Shown: piece by piece, positions 7,919 to 15,086 of the stretch
Layout of the letters: each line of letters begins with the position of its first letter
Position numbering within the stretch: position 1 is the first letter of the stretch
Assembly (NCBI RefSeq): GCF_001512305.1
Contig: NZ_LNUT01000005.1
Span: forward strand, 1,461,774 to 1,525,773
Source of the DNA: Arthrobacter sp. EPSL27
GTDB taxonomy: Bacteria > Actinomycetota > Actinomycetes > Actinomycetales > Micrococcaceae
Direction: 5' to 3'
Length of the DNA: 64,000 nt
Position numbers and translations under genes: made by a program
The notes under the pieces: generated by a model
What the model saw: only the letters and a program-made list of their open reading frames with translations
What the model was told of the DNA's origin: nothing
The model's database searches: none

Positions 7919-9781
7919 TTACTTCTTCTCGTCTTCGTCAACGATCTCGGCGTCGACGATGTCCTCGTCGGAGCCGGCTGCCTTGTCACCGGCGGGGACG
8001 CCGGTGGAGCCGTCGGCGCCGTCCGGGGAACCGGCCTGGGCGTAGATGGCTTCGCCGAGCTTCGTCTGGGAAGCTTGGAGCTTCTCGAACGCAGTCTTCA
8101 CAGCGGCGTCATCGGTGCCTTCGAGGGCGGCCTTGAGGGCGTCGACGTCGGCCTTGACCTCGGTCTTGACCTCTTCCGGCAGCTTGTCAGCGTTGTCGGC
8201 GATCAGCTTGTCCACGGAGTAGGCGAGCTGCTCGGCCGTGTTGCGGGTGTCGGCTGCCTCGCGGCGGGCCTTGTCCTCGGCTGCGTGCTCCTCGGCGTCC
8301 CGGACCATGCGGTCGATGTCTTCCTTGGAGAGGCTGGAACCGCCCGTGATTGTCATGGACTGTTCCTTGCCGGTGCCCTTGTCCTTGGCGGACACGTGCA
8401 CAATGCCGTTGGCGTCGATGTCGAAGGTGACCTCGACCTGCGGGACGCCGCGGGGTGCCGGGGCAATGCCGGTCAGTTCGAAGGTGCCCAGCGGCTTGTT
8501 GTCGCGGGTGAACTCACGCTCGCCCTGGAAGACCTGGATGGCCACGGACGGCTGGTTGTCATCCGCGGTGGTGAAGGTCTCGCTCCGCTTGGTGGGGATG
8601 GCCGTGTTGCGCTCGATCAGGTGCGTCATGATGCCACCCTTGGTTTCGATGCCCAGGGACAGCGGGGTGACGTCGATCAGGAGCACGTCCTTGCGCTCAC
8701 CCTTCAGCACACCGGCCTGCAGGGCGGCGCCGACGGCGACGACCTCGTCCGGGTTGACGCCCTTGTTCGGTTCCTTGCCGCCGGCCAGTTCCTTGACGAG
8801 GTCGTAGACGGCCGGCATGCGGGTGGAGCCGCCGACGAGCACGATGTGGTCGATCTCGGAGAGCTTGATGCCGGCTTCCTTGATGACGTCCTGGAACGGC
8901 TTCTTGGTGCGGTCCAGCAGGTCCTTGGTGAGGTCCTGGAACTTGGCGCGGGTCAGCTGCTCGTCCAGGTGGACCGGGCCGTCGGGGGTGACAGACAGGT
9001 ACTGGAGGGAGACGTTGGTGCTGGAGGAGGAGGACAGTTCCTTCTTGGCCTGCTCCGATGCCTCGCGGAGGCGCTGCAGGGCGATCTTGTCCTTGGAGAG
9101 GTCGATGCCCTTGACCTTGAGCTGGTTCAGCAGGTAGTCAACAACGCGCTGGTCCCAGTCGTCGCCGCCGAGGTGGTTGTCGCCGGCGGTGGCGCGGACC
9201 TGGATGGTGGAGAAGTTGTCTTCGTCCTTGCCGACCTCCAGGAGGGAGACGTCGAAGGTTCCGCCGCCGAGGTCAAAGACGAGGATGAGTTCGTCTTCCT
9301 TGCCCTTGTCCAGGCCGTAGGCCAGGGCGGCCGCGGTGGGCTCGTTGACGATGCGCAGGACGTTCAGGCCGGCGATCTCGCCGGCTTCCTTCGTGGCCTG
9401 GCGCTGGGCGTCGTTGAAGTAGGCCGGGACGGTGACGACGGCGTCGGTGACCTTTTCGCCGAGGTAGGACTCGGCGTCGTTCTTCAGCTTCATGAGGATG
9501 CGGGCGGAGATTTCCTGCGCCGTGTACTTCTTGTCGTCGATGCCGACGGTCCAGTCGGTACCCATGTGGCGCTTGACGGACGCGATGGTGCGGTCAATGT
9601 TGTTGACGGCCTGGCGCTTGGCGATCTCGCCGACCAGCACTTCCCCGGACTTGGAGAAAGCAACGACCGACGGCGTGGTGCGGCCGCCCTCGGCGTTGGC
9701 AATAACGGTGGGCTCGCCGCCTTCGAGAACGGAGACGACAGAGTTGGTGGTTCCGAGGTCAATACCTACTGCACGTGACAT
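7919..9781 (-). CDS. dnaK: molecular chaperone DnaK (Hsp70)
   Basis: A 620-residue Hsp70 of normal length. The ATPase domain (1-360) has GIDLGTTNSVV, the DLGGGTFDVS phosphate loop and the signature VLVGGSTRMPAV. The substrate domain follows (about 370-480, DVTPLSLGIET), then a helical lid with an acidic tail ending in DEDEKK. ATG 9781 follows AAGAAGGAAG. First gene of dnaK-grpE-dnaJ-hspR; the promoter is covered by two HAIR operators, so HspR repression is expected. Confidence 0.97.
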   Translation of the reverse strand: MSRAVGIDLGTTNSVVSVLEGGEPTVIANAEGGRTTPSVVAFSKSGEVLVGEIAKRQAVNNIDRTIASVKRHMGTDWTVGIDDKKYTAQEISARILMKLKNDAESYLGEKVTDAVVTVPAYFNDAQRQATKEAGEIAGLNVLRIVNEPTAAALAYGLDKGKEDELILVFDLGGGTFDVSLLEVGKDEDNFSTIQVRATAGDNHLGGDDWDQRVVDYLLNQLKVKGIDLSKDKIALQRLREASEQAKKELSSSSSTNVSLQYLSVTPDGPVHLDEQLTRAKFQDLTKDLLDRTKKPFQDVIKEAGIKLSEIDHIVLVGGSTRMPAVYDLVKELAGGKEPNKGVNPDEVVAVGAALQAGVLKGERKDVLLIDVTPLSLGIETKGGIMTHLIERNTAIPTKRSETFTTADDNQPSVAIQVFQGEREFTRDNKPLGTFELTGIAPAPRGVPQVEVTFDIDANGIVHVSAKDKGTGKEQSMTITGGSSLSKEDIDRMVRDAEEHAAEDKARREAADTRNTAEQLAYSVDKLIADNADKLPEEVKTEVKADVDALKAALEGTDDAAVKTAFEKLQASQTKLGEAIYAQAGSPDGADGSTGVPAGDKAAGSDEDIVDAEIVDEDEKK

Positions 9782-9860
9782 GTGGTGCTTCCTTCTTTCC
9801 GTGGAAACTTGCTGAGATAGCTGCGGACCGCAATGCGTGAATCAGCCGGTCCGAACGTTA

Positions 9861-9879
9861 TTGAGCGATCTGCACTCAA
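9861..9879. promoter_or_regulatory. HAIR operator 1 for HspR
   Basis: TTGAGC-N7-ACTCAA matches the known HAIR consensus CTTGAGT-N7-ACTCAAG apart from one arm base and the outermost pair. It abuts the -10 hexamer of dnaK (minus strand) and covers the expected start site. Confidence 0.8.
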
Positions 9880-9906
9880 CTTTACTCAGGCACGTTTCAA
9901 TGTCAA
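9879..9906 (-). promoter_or_regulatory. dnaK operon promoter
   Basis: Reading the minus strand, -35 TTGACA (9906-9901) and -10 TAAAGT (9884-9879) are separated by 16 nt. The -10 fits the actinobacterial TANNNT form. HAIR sites flank and overlap both elements, and the leader to the dnaK ATG is about 90 nt. Confidence 0.7.
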
Positions 9907-9943
9907 TCCAGAGTTGAGTGACCTACGCTCAACTCTGGATTGA
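9903..9943. promoter_or_regulatory. HAIR operator 2 inside an extended perfect palindrome
   Basis: Perfect 16-bp arms, TCAATCCAGAGTTGAG (9903-9918) and its complement (9928-9943), flank a 9-nt spacer. The inner part, TTGAGT-N7-GCTCAA, is a HAIR match with one changed base. The outer 11 bp per arm go beyond the HAIR consensus. It overlaps the -35 region of dnaK. Confidence 0.75.
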
Positions 9944-9978
9944 AGCCGGCAGCGCGCCGGCGCGGAAACGACTATTAA

Positions 9979-9994
9979 CCCCGGAATTCCGGGG
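9979..9994 (-). terminator. probable terminator downstream of the acidic repeat gene
   Basis: The perfect palindrome CCCCGGAATTCCGGGG is followed on the minus strand by GTTAATAGT. It lies 72 nt past the stop of the 10066-10443 gene and upstream of the dnaK promoter. The T-run is weak. Confidence 0.45.
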
Positions 9995-10065
9995 CAACGC
10001 CGGGCCGCCGCATCCCGCGACCCGGCCTGCGTACTGCCGGCCCGTTCGCTGACCGCGAAGAAAAT

Positions 10066-10443
10066 TCAGCGACGGTCGCGGTCGGCCTCGCCCGGGGTGC
10101 CCTCCCGGCGGTCGGGGTGCCGGGTGCCGGAGCCCTCGGTGCCGGCGGCGCCGTAGTCGCCTTCCGGATACTCCCCCTCTTCGACGGCCGACGGCGTCCC
10201 GGCGGTCCCGCCCGACGCGCCATAGTCGCCCTCGGGGTAATCCCCTTCTTCGGCGCCGACGGCGGTGCTGCCGCTGACACCTGCCGCTCCGTAGTCGCCG
10301 GTGGGGTACTCCCCCTCTTCGGCCTCGGGCAGATTCTCACCGGCGACACCTGCCGTGCCGTAGTCGCCTTCGACGTACTGGCCCTCGGCAGCCTCGGCCT
10401 CGGGCTCCGCTGCCTTGCGGTCAAACTCGCTGTTTTCGGACAT
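10066..10443 (-). CDS. acidic tandem-repeat protein (GDYG repeats), function unknown
   Basis: A 125-residue, strongly acidic, low-complexity protein with no signal peptide or membrane segment. From residue 20 it carries four imperfect repeats of about 22-24 residues. Each starts with an EG(E/Q/D)Y(P/V)(E/T)GDYG(A/T)(A/S)G core, so Tyr recurs twice per unit. The tail is basic (TRHPDRREGT...RDRR). ATG 10443 follows AGGA. An inverted repeat, GACCGCGA/TCGCGGTC (10051-10082), spans its stop. It is probably disordered. Codon use is like that of its neighbours. I recognise no named family. Confidence 0.75.
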   Translation of the reverse strand: MSENSEFDRKAAEPEAEAAEGQYVEGDYGTAGVAGENLPEAEEGEYPTGDYGAAGVSGSTAVGAEEGDYPEGDYGASGGTAGTPSAVEEGEYPEGDYGAAGTEGSGTRHPDRREGTPGEADRDRR

Positions 10444-10550
10444 GTTTGGATCCTTCCTGGAAGCTTCGGCGCGCCCAGGCAGGCGCAGGGGCAGTCTATC
10501 TAGCAGCGCCGGGCCGCAACAGGGGTTGGCCGGGGGAACTAGCGGGGGAA

Positions 10551-11303
10551 CTATGCTGCCTGGGCGAGTCCCGCGAGGCCCGCCAGCAGGGCCAGTTGGT
10601 GGGCGAACAGATCATCCGGGGCCGCGAAGGTGTCCGCGCCATACTGGCCGAAGACCTCGAAACTGATTGCACCGAACAGGGATGTCCAGACGAGTGCGCC
10701 GCGGGCCAGCAGTGCATCCGGAACGGCGAGCCCCATGCCGGTCCGGATGGCCGCCAGGTCGGCGGCCAGGGGCGCGGCGACGGCGGCCCGGTCGTCGGGC
10801 GCGCTGTCATCGGGCGCCGCCAGCCGGCCGGCGCGGTAGGCACCGTCGAGGATGTCCATCAGGGCGCGGATCACACGCGTGCCCGGCCCGGTGGTCCGCT
10901 CCGCCGGGGCGCGGTAGCCGGGAACGGGACTGCCGAAGAGAAGGCCGTAGCGGGCGGGCTCGCGCAGGGCCCACCGCCGCACCGCCTCGCCCAGCGCGCG
11001 GAACCGTCCGGCAAAGTCCGCCTCGGGCAGGGCGCCCACCGCAGCGTCCACCTCATCCCCAAGCTCGTTGTAGGCATCGATCAACAGCAGGGTCAGGAGC
11101 TCCTCACGATTCTCCACGTAGCGGTACACCGCCGAGGAGACCACGCCGAGGTCCCGGGCAACGGCGCGGAGGGACAGGGCGGCGGCTCCGTGGACCGCCA
11201 GGTGCTCCCGGCCAAGGCGCACAATGTCCTCAATGGTCCTGGCCCGCGCCCGCTCACGGGGCGTGGGCGGCTTTGGGGACGGAGAAGCGGGGGTCTGTGG
11301 CAC
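10551..11303 (-). CDS. TetR-family transcriptional regulator
   Basis: A 250-residue repressor if started at GTG 11303 (VPQTPASPSP). A TTG further upstream lies inside the operator and is unlikely. The N-terminal helix-turn-helix is at about residues 30-75 (LSLRAVARDLGVVSSAVYRYVENREELL). The C-terminal ligand domain resembles the WHG-type TetR C-domain (ARYGLLFGSPVPGY, then GALVWTSLFGAISFEVFG). It is divergent from the epimerase-like gene, and two palindromes between them point to auto-repression and control of that neighbour. The ligand is unknown. Confidence 0.85.
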   Translation of the reverse strand: MPQTPASPSPKPPTPRERARARTIEDIVRLGREHLAVHGAAALSLRAVARDLGVVSSAVYRYVENREELLTLLLIDAYNELGDEVDAAVGALPEADFAGRFRALGEAVRRWALREPARYGLLFGSPVPGYRAPAERTTGPGTRVIRALMDILDGAYRAGRLAAPDDSAPDDRAAVAAPLAADLAAIRTGMGLAVPDALLARGALVWTSLFGAISFEVFGQYGADTFAAPDDLFAHQLALLAGLAGLAQAA

Positions 11304-11323
11304 GGCTCCAGCTTGCCACAAAA

Positions 11324-11405
11324 AGAGCAGTGTCAACAAATGTGAGCACTGCTCTTGACATCCGGCGCCGCCGGCCGCATTCTGTATTCAGAGAGCAGTG
11401 CTCTC
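11324..11405. promoter_or_regulatory. divergent promoter with two TetR-type operators
   Basis: Site 1 has perfect arms AGAGCAGTG (11324-11332) and CACTGCTCT (11347-11355). Site 2 is the 15-bp palindrome GAGAGCA-G-TGCTCTC (11391-11405). Both share the AGAGCA half-site. A -35 TTGACA (11355-11360) for the plus-strand gene overlaps site 1. A minus-strand TTGACA (11336-11331) also lies between the site 1 arms. Confidence 0.65.
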
Positions 11406-11459
11406 GCAATCTACTACCGGGCTAGCCGATGCCGGCCCGCCACGAAAGGAAGAACCGCC

Positions 11460-12476
11460 GTGCCAGAGTTTGAATCCCCCGAGGTCCCGGCCTTGTTTGT
11501 GGTCACCGGCGCCGGGCCGGTGGGCTGGAGTGTCGCCGAACAGCTTGCCGAGGCCGGCCACCGGGCCCGGGTCCTCACCCGCTCCGGCAGCGGCCCCGAC
11601 CACCCGCGCGTGGAGAAAACGGCCGTGGACGTCTCGGACCCTGCCCGCCTGGGGGAGCTGTTCCGCGGCGCGAAAGCCGTGTTCCACTGCATCCACGGCT
11701 CGCAATACAGTGCCAAGGCCTGGGCTGCCGAGCTGCCCGTCGCCGAGCAGACCGTGCTGGCCGCGGCGGGCGAGGCGGGCGCCGTCGTCGTCTTTCCGGA
11801 GAGCCTGTACGCCTACAGCGAGCCCGGCCGGCCCATGACTGAGGAGGGTCCGCGCGAGGCGCAGGGCGGCAAGCGGGGCATCCGGACGGCGCTGCTCAAG
11901 GCCCGCGCGGCGTCCGCGACGGACACCGTGAGCGTGGCGGCGTCGGATTTCTTCGGCCCCAGGGTCCGGACGGCACATGCCGGTGAGCGCATGGTGAAGC
12001 CCGTCTTGGCCGGCAAGACTCTGATGGTGATCGGCGACGCCGGGCTGCCGCATTCCTTCACCTACGTGCCCGACCTGGCCCGCGCCATGATCGCGGCCGC
12101 GCAGGAGCCCTCCCGGTGGAACCGGGTGTGGCACGCGCCCACCGGCCCGGCGCTGAGCCAGCGGGAGATGGCCGCAGCGTTCGCCGCGGCGGCCGGTGTC
12201 CCGGCGCCGCGCGTCGTGGCCGTTCCAGGCTGGGTGCTGCGCGCGATGGGCATGTTCTCCCCCGGGACGCGGGAACTGGCCGAGACGCTGTACCAGTTTG
12301 AGCGCCCCTTCGTACTGGATTCGCGCGCCAGCGAAGCGGCCCTGGGCCTGACGCCCACCCCGCTCAGCGAAGCAGCCGCCGCCACCGTCGCCTGGTGGGG
12401 GGGCCCAGGGACAGTGACGGCGGCTGCGGTTAAGGGTTCCGGCCAGAGGGGTTCCGGCCGACGGGGTTCCGGCTAG
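11460..12476 (+). CDS. NAD(P)-dependent epimerase/dehydratase-like protein (extended SDR)
   Basis: A 338-residue Rossmann protein. The dinucleotide motif is TGAGPVGWSVAEQL (about residues 14-27). The region around SLYAYSEPG holds the Tyr expected in atypical SDRs, and FTYVPDLARAMIAA is typical of the NAD-epimerase family. Start GTG 11460 follows AAAGGAAG. The C-terminus ends in a Gly-Ser-rich tail encoded by a 15-bp tandem repeat (12434-12476). It is controlled by the divergent TetR gene by inference. The substrate is unknown. Confidence 0.75.
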   Translation: MPEFESPEVPALFVVTGAGPVGWSVAEQLAEAGHRARVLTRSGSGPDHPRVEKTAVDVSDPARLGELFRGAKAVFHCIHGSQYSAKAWAAELPVAEQTVLAAAGEAGAVVVFPESLYAYSEPGRPMTEEGPREAQGGKRGIRTALLKARAASATDTVSVAASDFFGPRVRTAHAGERMVKPVLAGKTLMVIGDAGLPHSFTYVPDLARAMIAAAQEPSRWNRVWHAPTGPALSQREMAAAFAAAAGVPAPRVVAVPGWVLRAMGMFSPGTRELAETLYQFERPFVLDSRASEAALGLTPTPLSEAAAATVAWWGGPGTVTAAAVKGSGQRGSGRRGSG

Positions 12477-12565
12477 ACGATATGACGTGAGGGGTCAGGG
12501 CCCTGCCGCGTTCGGGACCGGCCATTATCGCCGGGCGGTCCCTGCAGCGCCGGCTTTGGTCTATT

Positions 12566-12760
12566 CGGTGGCCCGTCTGCGTGGGCGGCGCTGCGGGCCT
12601 TGATCCCGGCGGTGATGTCCTGTGTCCCGGACGGGGCGAGATGACGGCAAGAGGCCGGGGCCTTCTGTTTCACAGGGTCCGTGGGTTGCCATTGACGGAT
12701 CCCTTGGCCTTGCGGCTTCTTGGGGATGCAATGGTAGTGCCACATGCGAAGTTTGGGAGG
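12566..12760 (+). ncRNA. candidate bridge-RNA region of the IS110 element
   Basis: IS110 recombinases are known to use a structured RNA encoded in the non-coding end upstream of the recombinase. This stretch has no convincing coding frame and folds by eye. A stem GGCCCG/CGGGCC (12570-12575 / 12594-12599) has an 18-nt loop. GTCC/GGAC lies near 12616-12631. A long hairpin spans 12687-12736, with outer stem TGCCATTG/CAATGGTA (one G-U), inner ATCCC/GGGAT and GCC-TTGC-GGC. Boundaries and loop assignment are inference. Confidence 0.33.
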
Positions 12761-12768
12761 TCCCGGCT

Positions 12769-13620
12769 ATGTTTGAGCATACTTTCATTGGTCTGGATGT
12801 TCACGCGGTCAACGTCGTAGGCCACGCGCTGAACCCGGACACCGGAGAAATCAACAAGCACACCATGGGCGCTGACCCGGCCATGGTGCTGGAGTGGATT
12901 CGCCGGTTAGAGGCGCCGGTCAAGGTCGTCTACGAATCCGGCCCCACCGGGTTCGTCCTGGCCCGGTACCTGCGGGCCGCGGGAATCGACTGCGTGATCG
13001 CGGCGTCCTCGAAACTGCTCCGTGCACCCGGGGACCGGATCAAGACCGACCGGCGTGACGCCCGGGCGCTGGCCGAAATGCTCGCAGTCGGTTCAGTCAC
13101 CGAGGTCCGGATCCCGGACCCGGAGGAAGAAGCCCTCCGAGACCTGTCCAGGCTGCGCTCGGGCTCGGCCACAGACCTCGCGCACGCCCGCCAGCACGTG
13201 AACGCTATCCTGCTGCGGCACGGCATCCGCTACCCCAACGAGACCAGGTGGACAAAGGAACACGGCCTCTGGCTGCATCGCCAACGCTTTACCGAACCGG
13301 CACTGCAGTTCACCTACGAGACCGACGTCGAGCAGGCTGAACTCCTCGCCGGACACCTTAAGAGGATCGACAAGCAGGTCGCCGCCACGGCCGCGGCCTG
13401 CCGCTACACCTCCGTGATTGAGGCATTGATGTGCCTGCGTGGCATCCAGATCACGACCGCGTTCGGTCTCGCGGTGGAAATCGGTGACTGGACCCGCTTC
13501 ACCGGTTCATCGATCGGCTCCTACCTCGGGCTGGTCCCCAGCGAGAACTCCTCCGGCCAATCCCGCCACCAAGGACCCATCACCAAAGCCGGCAACACTT
13601 ACGCCCGCAAACAGACAGGC
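12769..13620 (+). pseudogene. IS110-family recombinase, C-terminally truncated
   Basis: ATG 12769 begins MFEHTFIGLDVH. The RuvC-like DEDD set is visible as D10 (GLDVH), E56 (VYESG), D94 and D97 (KTDRRDA), with spacing typical of IS110. The Tnp domain begins normally (LRGIQITTAFGLAVEIGDW, then LGLVPSENSSG). It breaks after GNTYARK, at about residue 281, where intact proteins continue with the rest of the domain. Beyond that the frame runs out of phase through the E2 gene to 13932, giving nonsense Arg/Pro-rich sequence. It is presumably inactive. Confidence 0.85.
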
Positions 13621-13626
13621 GAGGGC

Positions 13627-13703
13627 GGCAGCCCCCCCGGCAGGAGAGGGGCCCGTCGGCCGCAGCACCGCCGCCGGGCCCCTCTCCTGCCGGGGAGGCT
13701 GCC
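13627..13703. repeat. 29-bp inverted repeat at the IS/E2 junction
   Basis: The left arm (13627-13655, beginning GGCAGCCCCCCCGGCAGG) and right arm (13675-13703, ending GGGGAGGCTGCC) are complementary over 29 bp with one mismatch and a 19-nt loop. The right arm is in frame as the Ala/Pro linker of E2. The left arm starts within about 10 nt of where recombinase similarity ends, so it looks like an inverted copy created at the breakpoint. Confidence 0.85.
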
Positions 13704-14738
13704 CCCATCGCACCGCCCGTCCGGCATCTGGCGCACCGGCTGGGCGTGGATCCGGCCCGGCTCCACGGCACCGGCAAGGGCGGCGCGGTCACCCGGGCCG
13801 ACGTGGAGCACGCCGCCGCCGCGCGGCCGTCCGCCGGGCGGGTGCGGTCCTCGCCTCGGGCGCGGCGGCTGGCCGCGGAACTCGGCGTCGAGCTGTCCGC
13901 CGTCAGCGGCACCGGCCCGGACGGCGCCGTGACCGTGGCAGACGTGCAGCAAGCCGCGGGCGGCCGGCCGGAAGCCGCGGCACCCGCCGCCGTCGTATCC
14001 CCGCCGCCCCCGCCGGAGCAACCCCCGCCCGCGGCTCCGCCGGCGGGTAAAACCGCGGAAGCCCGCGAGCGCGTCGCCAGCCTGCGCCGCGCGGTGGGGG
14101 CCCTGATGTCGCGGTCGAAGAAGACCATTCCGCATTACTACCTCAGCACCACCCTGGACCTGCGGGCCGCTGTCGCCTGGATGCAGTCCGTCAACGCGCA
14201 GCGGCCGGTGGCGTCCCGGCTGGTCGCCTCGGCGCTCCTGCTGAAGGCCGCTGCGCTCGCGGCCCGGGACGTGCCGGAGGTCAACGGCTTTTACGACGAC
14301 GACGGCGGGTTCCGTCCCAGCGCATCCGTGCACCTCGGCGTCGCGGTGTCCCTCCGGCAGGGCGGCATCGTGGCCCCGGCGCTGCACGACGCGGACACCC
14401 TGGCCGTGGACGTGCTGATGGAGCAGTTGCGGGATCTGGTGAGCCGGGCACGCGCCGGGCGGCTGCAGCGGGCCGAAATGGCGGATCCCACCATCACGGT
14501 GACCAACCTCGGGGACTTGGGCGTGGACAGCGTCTTCGGTGTGATCTACCCGCCGCAGGTCGCGATGCTGGGCCTGGGCCGGGTGGTGGAGCAGCCGTGG
14601 GCGCACGACGGCATGCTGGGCGTCCGCCCCGCCGTGACGGCGACGCTCTCCGCCGATCACCGGGTCAGCGACGGCCTGCGCGGGGGCCGCTACCTGACCC
14701 GCATTGACGAGCTGCTGCAGAAACCGGAGGAGCTGTGA
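13653..14738 (+). pseudogene. dihydrolipoamide acyltransferase (E2) lacking its lipoyl domain
   Basis: In frame from about 13653 there is an Ala/Pro linker. Two peripheral-subunit-binding repeats follow (VRHLAHRLGVDPARL...GTGKGGAVTRADV and RARRLAAELGVELSAV...GTGPDGAVTVADV), then a Pro-rich linker, then a complete catalytic domain ending with the active-site DHRVSDG. No lipoyl domain or normal start remains; the first usable start is GTG 13746, inside the first binding repeat. Without lipoate it cannot do substrate channelling, although the catalytic core could fold. E1 and E3 genes are not adjacent. The 5' part was replaced by the IS110 remnant. Confidence 0.82.
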
Positions 14739-14781
14739 GCCTGGGCCGGAGCGGGAATCGGATCGGAATGCGGGAGGAAGC

Positions 14782-15024
14782 ATGAACGAACAGGACGCGC
14801 GGTCCGCGGTGCAGGCCGCGATCGGCAAGGTGGCGCCGGACGTGGACCTGGCCGAGGTAGACGAGGACGCGCGGCTGCGGCAGGACCTGGAGCTGGACTC
14901 GCTGGACTTCCTCCGGCTCATTGAGACGATCGACACCGCCACCGGCGTCGACATCCCGGAACGGGACTACCCGGCGGTGGCCACGGTCAAGGGACTGATC
15001 GAGTATCTGGCGTCCCGCGGCTGA
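14782..15024 (+). CDS. acyl carrier protein-like phosphopantetheine protein
   Basis: An 80-residue acidic four-helix carrier starting at ATG 14782 behind GGAGGAAG. The attachment Ser is in LELDSLDFLRLIE, at about residue 39. It lies 43 nt after the E2 gene and in the same direction, so the two were probably one transcription unit, linking a carrier protein to a 2-oxoacid dehydrogenase. It differs from the housekeeping fatty-acid ACP in context: no fab genes are near. Partner enzymes are not known, and the broken E2 suggests the system may be decaying. Confidence 0.82.
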   Translation: MNEQDARSAVQAAIGKVAPDVDLAEVDEDARLRQDLELDSLDFLRLIETIDTATGVDIPERDYPAVATVKGLIEYLASRG

Positions 15025-15034
15025 TATCCCATCC

Positions 15035-15086
15035 ATTGCTCCGATACCGCCGTTTTGGAGCCGCTAAAGGGCGGCTACGGAGCAAT
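15035..15086. terminator. bidirectional terminator
   Basis: Arms ATTGCTCCG (15035-15043) and CGGAGCAAT (15078-15086), plus inner CCGCC (15047-15051) and GGCGG (15070-15074), form a strong stem between the convergent carrier-protein and monooxygenase genes. It overlaps the last codons of the latter. Confidence 0.75.

Larger units (their letters stand above)
12480..13620 (+). mobile_element. IS110-family insertion sequence, 3' truncated
   Basis: A non-coding left part (12477-12768) precedes an IS110-type recombinase that stops being recognisable at about 13606-13620. IS110 elements usually lack long terminal inverted repeats, so the left boundary is uncertain and is given here as the end of the epimerase gene. 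The right end is missing. The element abuts the middle of a 2-oxoacid dehydrogenase E2 gene, so a deletion has probably removed both the IS right end and the E2 N-terminus, perhaps with more genes. Confidence 0.72.

Noticed and set aside
8075..9778. A 567-codon open frame opposite dnaK
   Set aside because: It is the mirror of the dnaK codon pattern, Gly/Val/Leu-rich with no start signal. It is a shadow frame.
10115..10386. CRISPR-like periodic repeats
   Set aside because: The period is about 69 bp, keeps the reading frame and is degenerate at wobble positions. These are protein repeats.
12477..13620. Target-site duplication or terminal inverted repeats of the IS element
   Set aside because: None could be found. 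IS110 elements usually lack them, and the right end is deleted.
12622..13932. A single 436-codon frame joining the IS110 recombinase with a long Arg/Pro-rich C-terminus
   Set aside because: The start is far upstream of the true MFEHTF start, and the end is E2 sequence read in the wrong frame. It is not a fusion protein.
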